Of a stretch of DNA of 41,421 bases, positions 31,107 to 39,839 are shown piece by piece (position 1 is the stretch's first letter; each line of letters starts with the position of its first letter). Under the pieces are notes generated by a model. That model saw only the letters and a list, made by a program, of their open reading frames with translations. It was not told where the DNA came from and ran no database searches. The stretch is from Hallerella sp963652365 (GTDB taxonomy: Bacteria; Fibrobacterota; Fibrobacteria; Fibrobacterales; Fibrobacteraceae), in the NCBI GenBank assembly GCA_963652365.1, contig CAVJTH010000023.1:1-41421 (forward strand). The letters run 5' to 3'. Made by a program: the position numbers and the translations under genes.

Positions 31107-33086
31107 ATGAAGCTTGTCAAGTTCTTTTCGGTCGTTTTCTGCTCTGCGGTAACGGCAATCGCGTCGAGCGTTACGGTCGATTTCGACGAAACGCATCAGA
31201 CGATCCGCGGCTTTGGAGGAATGGTTCACAATCTTTGGCAGGGAGGAAAGGGGCTTTCTGCGGAAGACGCGAAAATCGCTTTCGGAACCGGCGAAGGGGA
31301 GCTGGGACTTTCCGCGCTGCGGATCCCCGTCAACGAGAACTCTTCGGACTGGAGCCGCGACCTGGACGCCGCCAAGCTGGCAAAATCCTATGGCGCGATT
31401 GTCTATGCCAGCCCGTGGAAGCCACCTTCGAACCTGCAAACCGCCTATTCGTTCAATCGCTGGGGAACGACATACAACTCCACGCAAATCGTAGAGAGTA
31501 ACTGGCAAGCCTACGTAAATCACCTCAACGACTTTGCCGCCTACATGAAAAATCAAGGCGCCCCCCTATATGCGATTTCCATCCAGAACGAACCGGACTG
31601 GTGCGATTCCTGGACATGCTGGACTGCCGACAATCTGTACAAGTTCACCAAGAATTACGCGGGACAGCTCCGAAAGAACGGGACGAAAGTCATCTCCGCG
31701 GAATCCTTTGCCTACAGCAAGTCGCTTTACGACAAAATCTTGAACGATGCGGATGCGCTAAAAAATCTAGACATCGTCGGGGCGCACTTTTACGGAAGCA
31801 CGGCATCCACTGCCAACAGCTACTTTGAATATGCGCTTGCCGACAAGAAGGCGACGGAACAGGAACGCTGGATGACGGAACATTATACCGAAAGCCAGGG
31901 AAGCGGAAACATGTGGCGCGGCGTCATCTCGACAGGCGACCAGGACCAGACGGCAAAGCTGGACACGGTTCGCGCCCTGGACGTCGGCTATGAAATTCAC
32001 CGAGGCCTTGTCATCGGAAACTTTAATCTGTACACATGGTGGTACATTCGACGCTGCTACGGTCTCGTCATGGAAAAGGATTTTAGCGGAAAGCTTTCCG
32101 TTTCGCAAGACGAAATCGGCAAGCCTTCCAAGCGCGGATATGTCCTCTCCCATTTTTCGAGATTCGTCCGACCCGGCGCGGTCCGCATCGGCGCGACCTC
32201 CAATCCGGAAGCGAACGTCTTTGTCTCGGCCTACAAAAAGCAGGACAGCGTCATCGTCGTTTTGATCAACCGCGACAATGCGTCTTCCAAAAACATCGAA
32301 ATTTCCCTTGTCGGTTCGGAAGGCGTTTCTTCGTTCAAGAAATTTGTCACGTCCGAGACGAAAAACGTCAACGAGGAAAGCGAAGTTCTTTCGAACAATG
32401 GAAAGTTTTTCGTCTCGCTCGACAGGGAATCCATCACGACGCTTGTCGGCATAAGCGTCATCGATACCGTTCCGCAGGCTCCGTTCGGTGGGACTGCTGT
32501 CGAAATTCCGGGAAGAATCGAGGCGGAGAACTACGACCTTGGCGGGGAAGGCGTGTCCTATTCCGACGCGGATGCCGCAAACAAGGGGGGATTTTACAGG
32601 AACGATCGCGTCGATATCGTTGCGATAGATTCCGCGGACATGGCAAAAGGATATGCGGTAGGATACACGCTCGGCGGGGAATGGCTCGAATACACGGTCG
32701 ATATTCGCCAAGAAGGCGCCTACAAGGTGACGGCAAGGATTGCCTCCGGCTCGGACAATTCCAGTTTTTTGCTTTCGCTCGACGGCAAGATTCTATCCGA
32801 TACGATAAGAATCCCGAATACGGGCAGCTGGAGCGACTATTCCGCAATAGATGCGGCCACCTGCGAACTTCCCTCGGGAACGCACATCCTTCGGATCGAA
32901 ATTACAGGTCCCTATGCAAATATGGACTGGATTGAATTCCAGGAGAAAAAGGGCGATTCCTCGACAAGGCTTGTCCGCCGCGGATTGCAAGACGAAACGC
33001 CCAAGCCGCATAACGGAAAGAGCTTTGACGCCCGCGGACGGCGAATTTCCGAAAATCCCCGCTACATGGTTCGCTTTTTCAATTAG
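31107..33086 (+). CDS. Secreted GH30 (glucurono)xylanase with CBM6
   Basis: 659 residues: signal peptide MKLVKFFSVVFCSAVTAIAS; GH30 (beta/alpha)8 barrel with side beta domain (about 20-450): IRGFGGM, acid/base Glu162 (IQNEPDW), nucleophile Glu258 (MTEHYTE) and WWYIRRCYG. The Arg pair in that last motif is the feature used by GH30 subfamily 8 xylanases to grip the glucuronic acid branch, so endo-action on glucuronoxylan is likely. A linker VPQAPFGG leads to a CBM6 (about 475-615, IPGRIEAENYDLGG ... MDWIEF). The usual C-terminal tail is reduced to FDARGRRISENPRYMVRFFN. SD AAGGAG before ATG 31107; the frame is open to 31032. A terminator follows. Confidence 0.92.
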   Translation: MKLVKFFSVVFCSAVTAIASSVTVDFDETHQTIRGFGGMVHNLWQGGKGLSAEDAKIAFGTGEGELGLSALRIPVNENSSDWSRDLDAAKLAKSYGAIVYASPWKPPSNLQTAYSFNRWGTTYNSTQIVESNWQAYVNHLNDFAAYMKNQGAPLYAISIQNEPDWCDSWTCWTADNLYKFTKNYAGQLRKNGTKVISAESFAYSKSLYDKILNDADALKNLDIVGAHFYGSTASTANSYFEYALADKKATEQERWMTEHYTESQGSGNMWRGVISTGDQDQTAKLDTVRALDVGYEIHRGLVIGNFNLYTWWYIRRCYGLVMEKDFSGKLSVSQDEIGKPSKRGYVLSHFSRFVRPGAVRIGATSNPEANVFVSAYKKQDSVIVVLINRDNASSKNIEISLVGSEGVSSFKKFVTSETKNVNEESEVLSNNGKFFVSLDRESITTLVGISVIDTVPQAPFGGTAVEIPGRIEAENYDLGGEGVSYSDADAANKGGFYRNDRVDIVAIDSADMAKGYAVGYTLGGEWLEYTVDIRQEGAYKVTARIASGSDNSSFLLSLDGKILSDTIRIPNTGSWSDYSAIDAATCELPSGTHILRIEITGPYANMDWIEFQEKKGDSSTRLVRRGLQDETPKPHNGKSFDARGRRISENPRYMVRFFN

Positions 33087-33114
33087 CGATTGAAAGTTTA
33101 CCGCACATCCATCC

Positions 33115-33150
33115 AAAAGGCTCCATGGCAAACGTCGTGGAGCCTTTTCC
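33115..33150 (+). terminator. Rho-independent terminator after GH30
   Basis: AAAAGGCTCCA (33115-33125), 12-base loop, TGGAGCCTTTT (33138-33148). The T tract is formed by the stem end. It separates the GH43-GH30 unit from GH10. Confidence 0.8.
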
Positions 33151-33224
33151 CGGCGCGGGTTCATTCATTGACAATTTATCCACATAAAAAAAAGTTCAAA
33201 AAGGAAATCGAAGTCTTGCGAGAA

Positions 33225-33232
33225 TAGATTAA
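33225..33232 (+). promoter_or_regulatory. Promoter box of the GH10 gene
   Basis: TAGATTAA, 18 nt before the ATG at 33251, followed by SD AAGGAG (33237-33242). A TTGACA at about 33168 is too far away to be its -35 element. Confidence 0.3.
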
Positions 33233-33250
33233 AGGCAAGGAGAAAATCCA

Positions 33251-35113
33251 ATGAAACGATATGCTTACTTCATCCTCGGTTGCACCTTGAGTACAGGCGC
33301 GCTGTTTGCCGCACCGCTAGCGGAAAACGGAGCCAAATTTCTGGGAAACATCACGACCAGCGGCCAAATCCGAACCGACATGGGGACCTACTGGAACCAG
33401 ATTACCCCGGAGAACGGCTGCAAATGGGGATCGGTGCATTCGCTATCCAACGGCAACAGCGGAACAAGCCGTTTTGCCTGGGACAATTACGACAAGTGCG
33501 AAAGCGCCTACAACTGGGCAAAGGAAATGCCCGGAAAACGGCATTTCAAGTTTCATGCCCTGGTCTGGGGCTCCCAATACCCGGACTTTCTCTGCAAAAA
33601 GAAAAACCCGGGCATTACCGTAGAGCTTACCAAGCAATATATTACGGAATGGTTTGATGCCGTAGCCGCCAAGTTTCCCGACCTCGAATACATCGATGTC
33701 GTCAATGAAGCGATCTGGGATGGAAGCAACTACCATTCCGGTTACGGCAAACCTGCGGCGGGTGCCGGCGGGATAAGCACCGACGACACCGAATGCGGCG
33801 GATCCTACATTATCGAAGCGCTCGGAGGTGATCGCGTTATCGATGGAAAGCACCAGTACGACTTTATCGTTAACGCGTTCAAGATGGCAAGGGAACGCTG
33901 GCCAAAGGCCGTGCTCATCTATAACGACTACAACACGCTTTCCTGGCAGATGAACGAAGGAATCGAACTGGTCCAGACTATCATAAAAAACGGCGCACCC
34001 GTCGATGCTTACGGGCAACAGGCTCACGATTGCAAGGGAATGAGCAAGGCCGATTTCGAAAGCAGGCTTGCCAAAATCCACCAGGAGACGGGACTTCCCC
34101 TGTTTATTTCGGAATACGACATCGGCGATGCCGACGATCAAAAGCAGAAAGACGACTACGCGAATCACATCCCCTTTATGTGGGAAACCGAATGGATTGC
34201 AGGCATCACCATCTGGGGCTACATCGACGGCGCCACCTGGGCCAGCAACACAGGAATCATCAAGAACGAACAGGACCGCGCCGCGATGACATGGCTCAAG
34301 GAATACTTTGCAAACAATCTCGCCAAGGGAAAAAATACCACCGGCCTCGGGAATGGGCAAACAGTCGATCCTGTACCGCAGGGGCCTTTCGGAGGAACGC
34401 CATGGAAAATTCCGGGTAAAATAGAGTCGGAAAATTTTGACATTCCTGGCGTAGGCGCAGGCAACGATTCCTACAGCGTAGAATCATCCGGTCACGGCAA
34501 CGCCGATTATCGCGAAGAAGAACCCAACATCTATACGAGCGCAACGGGATTCGTTCTTGGCTACAATAGCGAAGGCAACTGGTACGAATATACTGTCGAT
34601 ATCGCGGAAACGGGCGCCTATACGATGTTCGCCGCGGTCGCTGCGGCCGGTTCCGGAGCGAGCTTCAAGGTTTCCATGGATGGCGAAGACATCACCGAGA
34701 CAATCTCCGTTCCAAAGGCCTCTTCCGGCGAAGAAAACTATGCAGATTTCAACAAGGTCGCGGCAAATGTAAATCTTGCCGAAGGAACGCACATAATGCG
34801 CGTCACCGTAACCGGGGCTTGGTTCGACATCGATTACATCAATTTCGAAAAAGGCGAAAACGCAAGCGACTCGTTTCCCGTCGAAAAGGAAGACTCCACC
34901 CCGATACCCAATCCGGTACGCCTGAACGCACCCCGAATCGCCGATTACGACATATTTGACATGCAAGGCGTATTCATGGGGCGTCTTGGCGCTTACAGTA
35001 TAAAGGAAGCCGTTTCCTTTGCTAGAACCGGCAATATCCTGAAAGCTACCGGTTCCTACTATATCCGCAACAGGGCTACAGGAAAGACGAGCGTCTTCCG
35101 TATTGTAAAATAA
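33251..35113 (+). CDS. Secreted GH10 endo-xylanase with CBM6
   Basis: 620 residues: signal peptide ending GALFAA; GH10 barrel (about 25-360) with WNQITPENGCKW, HALVWGSQ, acid/base Glu153 (DVVNEAIWDG), nucleophile Glu288 (FISEYDI) and ITIWGYIDGATW. A linker VPQGPFGG leads to a CBM6 (about 380-540, IPGKIESENFDIPG ... FDIDYINF), then the C-terminal module ADYDIFDMQGVFMGRLGAYS ending in FRIVK. It hydrolyses internal beta-1,4-xylosidic bonds and would work with the GH30 and GH43 enzymes upstream. Own SD (AAGGAG) and TAGATTAA box. Confidence 0.95.
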   Translation: MKRYAYFILGCTLSTGALFAAPLAENGAKFLGNITTSGQIRTDMGTYWNQITPENGCKWGSVHSLSNGNSGTSRFAWDNYDKCESAYNWAKEMPGKRHFKFHALVWGSQYPDFLCKKKNPGITVELTKQYITEWFDAVAAKFPDLEYIDVVNEAIWDGSNYHSGYGKPAAGAGGISTDDTECGGSYIIEALGGDRVIDGKHQYDFIVNAFKMARERWPKAVLIYNDYNTLSWQMNEGIELVQTIIKNGAPVDAYGQQAHDCKGMSKADFESRLAKIHQETGLPLFISEYDIGDADDQKQKDDYANHIPFMWETEWIAGITIWGYIDGATWASNTGIIKNEQDRAAMTWLKEYFANNLAKGKNTTGLGNGQTVDPVPQGPFGGTPWKIPGKIESENFDIPGVGAGNDSYSVESSGHGNADYREEEPNIYTSATGFVLGYNSEGNWYEYTVDIAETGAYTMFAAVAAAGSGASFKVSMDGEDITETISVPKASSGEENYADFNKVAANVNLAEGTHIMRVTVTGAWFDIDYINFEKGENASDSFPVEKEDSTPIPNPVRLNAPRIADYDIFDMQGVFMGRLGAYSIKEAVSFARTGNILKATGSYYIRNRATGKTSVFRIVK

Positions 35114-35168
35114 GGACCTGGATCTCGTCACACCCACGAAAAGGCTTCGCGAGGCCATGCGGAGTTTT

Positions 35169-35180
35169 TAAATTGGGCAA
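35169..35180 (+). promoter_or_regulatory. TAnnTT-type promoter box of the acyltransferase gene
   Basis: TAAATTGG (35169-35176), then GCAA and the ATG at 35181; no SD. The preceding 30 bases contain a weak GC-rich hairpin and a short T run that may end GH10 transcription. Confidence 0.4.
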
Positions 35181-36218
35181 ATGGTCCGTTCAAAAGAAAT
35201 CTATGCGGAATGGCTGCGAATCCTTGCGGCCTTTAGCGTTGTATTCCAGCACACGGTAACATCGGCCTGGTATCATGTTCCCGTGGATTCCGAGAATTTC
35301 TTCTTCCTCAACTTTCTGAACAGCCTTTCGCGCTTCGGCGTGGGCGTATTCGTGATGATCAGCGGGGCCTTCATGCTCTCGCCCGCGTATCCGCATCCGC
35401 CGCAAAAGATTTTTCGGCACAACCTTCCCAAGATTTTGTCGCTGACCGTCTTCTGGGTGATTTTCTACGGAATCATCGACGCGTCCGACAACGGAATCTC
35501 CCTGTCCGAGCTTTTATCGATGCCGCTCCTGATCTTTACGAGGCCTCACGCGCATCTCTGGTTTCTGTATGTCATCGCCGGTCTGTATGTCTTGACGCCG
35601 CCCTTGCGGATCTTTGCGCGGCATGCCAGCCAAAAGATGCTTCTTTACATGATCGCGCTGTTTGTCGCTTTTGGACTTTGCCTGCCGACTGTCAATCATC
35701 TGCTCACGGTACTTGCCCATTTCCCTCTTTACAGGAACCTGTCGATTCCCGGATTCACGAGCTTTGTCGGATACTATCTGGCCGGCTTTTACCTGTCGCG
35801 CTATGGACTGCCCAGGTTCGGGAGAAGGCTCCTGTATTCCCTGGCGGCGATTTTCTGGGCGGCGACCGTTTTCGCTTCGCATTACGCCAGCGATTTGCAA
35901 GGCGCTCCGAACGAATACTTCTTCGGCAATTTTCGTCCGACGACATTTTTGGTTGCCGCGAGCGTCTTCTGCGCGTTCCGCGAAAAGTTTCAAGACCGGC
36001 AGACAGCGAATCCGCGCTTCCTTTCGATTTCGCAGGCGATGCTCGGAATCTACCTCGTTCACCCGTTGTTCATTCGAGCTTTCTACAGGATGGATTTTTC
36101 GCTGCTCGCGTGGCATCCGCTGCTTTCGGCGCCTTTGGCCGGGATTCTCTTCTTTGCGCTGTCGCTAGCGATCGTCCTTTGCGCCCGAAAAATTCCCGTT
36201 ATCCAGAAAGTCTTTTGA
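35181..36218 (+). CDS. Acyltransferase family 3 membrane protein
   Basis: 345 residues with about ten hydrophobic segments. The N-terminal EWLRILAAFSVVFQHTVTSA carries the family His (FQHT), RFGVGVFVMISGAFML matches the conserved second segment, and HLWFLYVIAGLYVLTPPL the third. Members transfer O-acetyl or O-succinyl groups to surface sugars or peptidoglycan. The substrate is unknown here; no glycan-synthesis genes flank it. Ends at a bidirectional terminator shared with the RNase gene. The start lacks an SD and has a TAAATTGG box 4 nt upstream. Confidence 0.88.
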   Translation: MVRSKEIYAEWLRILAAFSVVFQHTVTSAWYHVPVDSENFFFLNFLNSLSRFGVGVFVMISGAFMLSPAYPHPPQKIFRHNLPKILSLTVFWVIFYGIIDASDNGISLSELLSMPLLIFTRPHAHLWFLYVIAGLYVLTPPLRIFARHASQKMLLYMIALFVAFGLCLPTVNHLLTVLAHFPLYRNLSIPGFTSFVGYYLAGFYLSRYGLPRFGRRLLYSLAAIFWAATVFASHYASDLQGAPNEYFFGNFRPTTFLVAASVFCAFREKFQDRQTANPRFLSISQAMLGIYLVHPLFIRAFYRMDFSLLAWHPLLSAPLAGILFFALSLAIVLCARKIPVIQKVF

Positions 36219-36227
36219 GGGTGTGAA

Positions 36228-36251
36228 AAACGCCCGAGTCTTCGGGCGTTT
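36228..36251. terminator. Bidirectional terminator between the acyltransferase and RNase genes
   Basis: AAACGCCCGA (36228-36237), loop GTCT, TCGGGCGTTT (36242-36251). A and T runs flank both sides, and the genes converge on it. Confidence 0.85.
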
Positions 36252-36288
36252 CTGGAATTTTCGTCGGACGATTTCTTGGCGGATTAGT

Positions 36289-37827
36289 TTATGCGAAACT
36301 ATACTGCTCCGTAATGTCTTCGTCCCGATCGTTGAACATGTAGAACTGGCTCGGGAACATCTTGTCGTCTTCGACAAGTTCGATCTTCATTTCGTGCCTG
36401 TATTCGAGGTAGTGGAACATGCGCGCCATGTCCTTGCACAGCAAGTCGACCATTTCCGAGCTGACGACCATCTTGACCTTCTTGAGGCGTCCCTTCGTGC
36501 GTGCGCGCGACAGCCAGCGATCGATGGCCGAAAGCGTCGTCTCCAGGCGGAACACGTGTCCCGTGCCGCGGCAGACAGGGCAGATTTCGGTCTTTTCCGT
36601 CATCAGGTTCGTGCGAACGCGCTTGCGCGTCACTTCCATCAGCCCGAACTGGCTGAGTGGGGACGGCGTGATCGGTGCCTTGTCCTTGCGGATTGCCTTG
36701 CGGAATTCCTGGTAGATGGCGTCGCGGTTCTCCTGAAGTTCCATGTCGATGAAGTCGATGACGACAAGTCCTCCGATGTCACGCAAGCGAAGCTGCTTGG
36801 CGATTTCGTAGCACGCATCGACGTTCGTTTCGAAGATGATCTTTTCCTGATCCTTGCCGTGGACTTTCGGACCCGTATTCACGTCGATGGCGACAAGGGC
36901 TTCCGTCTGGTCTATCACCAGGTTGCCGCCGTGCGGCAGGGGAACGGAACGCTGCAGGGAACGCGTGTAGTCGTCCTCGATCTTGAAGTATTCGAAAAGG
37001 CTTTCCTTGGAACTCCAGAGCTTGACCTTGCCGAGCTTGTCGGACGAAAGCTTCTGCAGCTCCTCGCGAATCGCAAAGTACTCGTCGCGGTCATCGACAT
37101 AGACATAGTCCGTGTTGTCGCTGAAGTATTCGCGAATCGTCTGGCCCACGGAATCCGATTCCTTGTAGATGCAGGTTTCGGCTGGCTGGTGCTCAAAGTT
37201 GTACTTGGTCGCGTCCCACTTGGATTCCAGCTCGCGCATCTGCTTGGAAATTTCCAGTTCGCTTTCGGAAAGACCGTTCGTGCGGACGATGTAGCCTACG
37301 TCCGGACCCTTCAGGCGACGCACGACCTTCTTGAACTCGCGCCGCTTCTTGGGGTCGCGCTCGCGCTTGGAAACGCCGACAAAGTTCGTGTTCGGCATGC
37401 AAACGAGAAACCGCCCGGCAAAGCTCAGGTGCGTCGTCAAACGGGCACCCTTGGTGCTGATCGGTTCCTTGACCACCTGCACCATGATTTCCTGACCTTC
37501 GTGCAAGATCTGATCGATCGAAAGTTCTTCCCCGACTGTGTTCTCGTCATCCTTGTCTCCGTATTCGCGGGACAGCAGGATGTTCCGGTCTATGGCATCT
37601 TCCTGGTGGAGGAATCCGGCCTTTTCAAGCCCGATGTCGATAAACGCGGCTTTCAGCGCGGGAAGCACCTTTTGGACGACGCCCTTGTAGATATTGCCCA
37701 GGACCCGGTTGGACTCCGCACTCTCGACGACGAGTTCTGCGAGTTCTCCGCCTTCCATGACAGCAATTCTCTTTTCATAAGGTGTCATACTGATCAAAAT
37801 GCCACGCTTCGAATTCTGAATAGCCAT
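36289..37827 (-). CDS. rng: Ribonuclease G/E family endoribonuclease
   Basis: 512 residues. S1-like RNA-binding domain near the N terminus (NIYKGVVQKVLPALKAAFID, with an acidic insert at 88-100), then the RNase H-like catalytic region with Asp315 (AIDVNTG) and Asp358 (VVIDFID), which bind magnesium, and the zinc-link CPVCRGTG (416-423). The C-terminal scaffold of long RNase E is absent, so RNase G is the closer name. It processes rRNA and decays mRNA from 5'-monophosphate ends. SD GGAG lies just before ATG 37827; TATATTC boxes occur at about 37885-37895. Confidence 0.92.
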   Translation of the reverse strand: MAIQNSKRGILISMTPYEKRIAVMEGGELAELVVESAESNRVLGNIYKGVVQKVLPALKAAFIDIGLEKAGFLHQEDAIDRNILLSREYGDKDDENTVGEELSIDQILHEGQEIMVQVVKEPISTKGARLTTHLSFAGRFLVCMPNTNFVGVSKRERDPKKRREFKKVVRRLKGPDVGYIVRTNGLSESELEISKQMRELESKWDATKYNFEHQPAETCIYKESDSVGQTIREYFSDNTDYVYVDDRDEYFAIREELQKLSSDKLGKVKLWSSKESLFEYFKIEDDYTRSLQRSVPLPHGGNLVIDQTEALVAIDVNTGPKVHGKDQEKIIFETNVDACYEIAKQLRLRDIGGLVVIDFIDMELQENRDAIYQEFRKAIRKDKAPITPSPLSQFGLMEVTRKRVRTNLMTEKTEICPVCRGTGHVFRLETTLSAIDRWLSRARTKGRLKKVKMVVSSEMVDLLCKDMARMFHYLEYRHEMKIELVEDDKMFPSQFYMFNDRDEDITEQYSFA

Positions 37828-37935
37828 TCAAACTCCTAAATAAGACAAACTCTTCGAATCCCAGACGGGATCCGCTAAGAATATACGAATATAGAATTTC
37901 CCGCCGAGCTCCGACGGGGCGATGGGGACAAAAGA

Positions 37936-37972
37936 AAACGAAAAGGCTTCCGGACGGGAAGCCTTTTCGTTT
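37936..37972 (-). terminator. Rho-independent terminator of purM
   Basis: AAACGAAAAGGCTTCC (37936-37951) pairs with GGAAGCCTTTTCGTTT (37957-37972). On the minus strand it follows the purM stop by about a dozen bases and ends in a T-rich run. Confidence 0.9.
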
Positions 37973-37983
37973 GTGTGAAATTT

Positions 37984-39009
37984 CTAGTCGCGGAAAAGAA
38001 CCTTGCGAGAACCCTTCACGACTTCGCCGACCATGTAGAACGGCTCGTTTTTCGCCTTGAGGTGCGCCTCGACTTCGGCGAGATTCGCGTCATCGACAAA
38101 GAGGAGCATTCCGATGCCCATGTTGAACGTCGAATACATTTCGTCCTTTTCGACCGTGCCCGCCTGCTGGATGAGCTTGAAGATTGCGGGAACCTGCCAA
38201 GCGGAACGGTCGATGACCACATCCACGCTTTCCGGAAGGATGCGCGGAATGTTCCCCTGGAAGCCCGAACCGGTGACGTGCACCATGCCGTCGATCTTCC
38301 TTGCGTTCGTCAGGTCGATCAGGCTCTTGTAGTAGCTTCTGTGCGGAACGGTCAGCGCTTCGCCGATAGTCCCGTCGAGACCTTCGGCCTTGCTTTTTAC
38401 CGTATAGCCGGCGACGTCAAAGAGAGCCTTGCGAGCGAGCGAATAGCCGTTCGTGTGAAGCCCCGTCGAAGGAAGCCCGAGAATCTTCGTGCCCGGATGG
38501 ATGTGCGAACCGTCGATGATGTTGTCGCGTTCGACGACTCCGACGATCGTTCCCGAGATATCGTAGTCGCCCTTTGCGTAGAAGCCCGGCATTTCCGCCG
38601 TCTCTCCGCCGATGAGGACCATGTCGTTTTCGCGGCAGGCCTTGGCCATGCCCACGACGATGCTGTCCATCACGGACGGTTCGAGGCTTCCCATCGCCAC
38701 GTAGTCGAGGAAAAACAGCGGGCGCGCGCCCTGGACCAGAATGTCGTTGCAGCAGTGGTTCACGATATCCTGTCCCGGAAGCGTGTGCGTTCCCATTTCG
38801 ATATCGACCTTGAGCTTTGTCCCGACTCCATCGACGGAACTCACGAGAACAGGGTCCTTGAGGCCGAGATGATTGAGCGTGAAAAGACCTCCGAAGTTTC
38901 CGACATCGCCCAGGACGCCCTGGTTGAACGTGGAACGGACGGACTTTTTCACGCCGACCATCGCCTGGTCCGCGCGAGAAAGGGAAACACCTGCGTCTGC
39001 ATAATTCAT
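37984..39009 (-). CDS. purM: Phosphoribosylformylglycinamidine cyclo-ligase
   Basis: 341 residues; AIR synthetase, step five of purine synthesis. Motifs: MNYADAGVSL (N-terminal), VSSVDGVGTKLKVD, HCCNDILVQGA, LIGGETAEMPGFY and HVTGSGFQGNIPR. Normal length. SD AAGGAAAA lies before ATG 39009; the frame is open to 39429 but that stretch is the cyclic-nucleotide-binding gene read in another frame. It follows that gene after 20 nt on the same strand and may be co-transcribed. Confidence 0.96.
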   Translation of the reverse strand: MNYADAGVSLSRADQAMVGVKKSVRSTFNQGVLGDVGNFGGLFTLNHLGLKDPVLVSSVDGVGTKLKVDIEMGTHTLPGQDIVNHCCNDILVQGARPLFFLDYVAMGSLEPSVMDSIVVGMAKACRENDMVLIGGETAEMPGFYAKGDYDISGTIVGVVERDNIIDGSHIHPGTKILGLPSTGLHTNGYSLARKALFDVAGYTVKSKAEGLDGTIGEALTVPHRSYYKSLIDLTNARKIDGMVHVTGSGFQGNIPRILPESVDVVIDRSAWQVPAIFKLIQQAGTVEKDEMYSTFNMGIGMLLFVDDANLAEVEAHLKAKNEPFYMVGEVVKGSRKVLFRD

Positions 39010-39029
39010 ACGTTTTTCCTTTTGTTGTT

Positions 39030-39827
39030 TTATTTCCTTTGATTCTGCTTTTCGTCGATATTTCGCAAAGCATCCAAAATCAAGCTGGTCGTGTCGGATT
39101 CCTGGTTGATGTTCACCGTGTCGGGCATCAGGTGGGTATCCAACTTGAAGAGGGTCTCGTCGCTCCACGAAAGCATCTGTTCGAGAGCGTCCGGACCGGT
39201 GAGTCTTCCGCATTTCGCGCAACAGATCCTTCCGTCCTTGAACGCGATAAAGCCGGTCTCTCCGTTGCATTCGAAGAGGACCGTTCCCGTGATGCGGCTC
39301 TTTTCGAGAGTCTGCGCAAAGTCGATAAACGGCAGCACCTTGGCGCTTGCGAGAAGGGAAAGGCTTTCGAATTCGTCGAGGGCCTGGTTCTTTGCGCGGA
39401 GCCTGTCCGCCGCTATCTTGTACAGGCACACCATGATGCTCGGATTCTTTTCGAGAAACCTGATGAACGCGTCGCGCGAAAGGTGGAGAACCGTGCAGTC
39501 CTCGGCGGCGACGACCGTGTTACTCGTCCTCTCGTTGCAGATGATGGACATTTCGCCAAAACACGCTCCCGCTTCGAGCCAGGCCAGCACGTTGTAGTGA
39601 CCGTCCGAAAGCATATTGCCGCAGATTTGCGCCCTGCCGCTCTGGAGGACGCAGAACGATTCGCCTTCGCTGTGTCCGGTGATGATCACTTCGCCCGCTT
39701 CATATTCCCGGATTTGCGAGTTCAGCAAGAAGAAATCCGCCGATTCGCGTGGAATCTGCTGCAAAAACGGCACTTCCCGTTCGTAGGAGGCCGAAATCCA
39801 GTCACCGATGCTCGAATTCACTGCCAT
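39030..39827 (-). CDS. Cyclic-nucleotide-binding domain / DUF4388 protein
   Basis: 265 residues. Residues about 15-145 form a CRP-like cNMP-binding barrel with FGEMSI (90-95) and the phosphate-contacting Arg-Thr at 100-101. There is no helix-turn-helix after it; instead residues about 155-260 resemble DUF4388 (FIDFAQTLEKSRITGTVLFE ... GFIAFKDGRICCAKCG ... FKL), a module found in bacterial signalling proteins. It is therefore likely a nucleotide-responsive signalling or scaffold protein rather than a transcription factor. A Cys pair (CAKC) might bind metal. Start ATG 39827 has no SD and lies 4 nt after TATTTAAT, a box that overlaps the stop codon of the upstream gene. Confidence 0.82.
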   Translation of the reverse strand: MAVNSSIGDWISASYEREVPFLQQIPRESADFFLLNSQIREYEAGEVIITGHSEGESFCVLQSGRAQICGNMLSDGHYNVLAWLEAGACFGEMSIICNERTSNTVVAAEDCTVLHLSRDAFIRFLEKNPSIMVCLYKIAADRLRAKNQALDEFESLSLLASAKVLPFIDFAQTLEKSRITGTVLFECNGETGFIAFKDGRICCAKCGRLTGPDALEQMLSWSDETLFKLDTHLMPDTVNINQESDTTSLILDALRNIDEKQNQRK

Positions 39828-39839
39828 ATCGATTAAATA
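39828..39839 (-). promoter_or_regulatory. Promoter box of the cNMP-binding gene, overlapping a stop codon
   Basis: TATTTAAT (39839-39832) contains the TAA stop of the upstream gene and ends 4 nt before ATG 39827. It is the weakest match among the SD-less starts (TA rather than TT at positions 5-6). Confidence 0.3.

Noticed and set aside
33168..33173. TTGACA as a sigma70 -35 box for GH10
   Set aside because: It lies more than 50 bases before the TAGATTAA box, too far for one promoter, and no TATAAT sits at 17 nt.
36223..37839. A 538-codon plus-strand frame opposite rng
   Set aside because: It is antisense to a fully motif-supported RNase G and has no SD or family features.
37840..37880. TTCGAATCCC resembling a tRNA T-loop
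   Set aside because: The flanking bases do not form a five-base T stem and no acceptor, D or anticodon arm fits around it.
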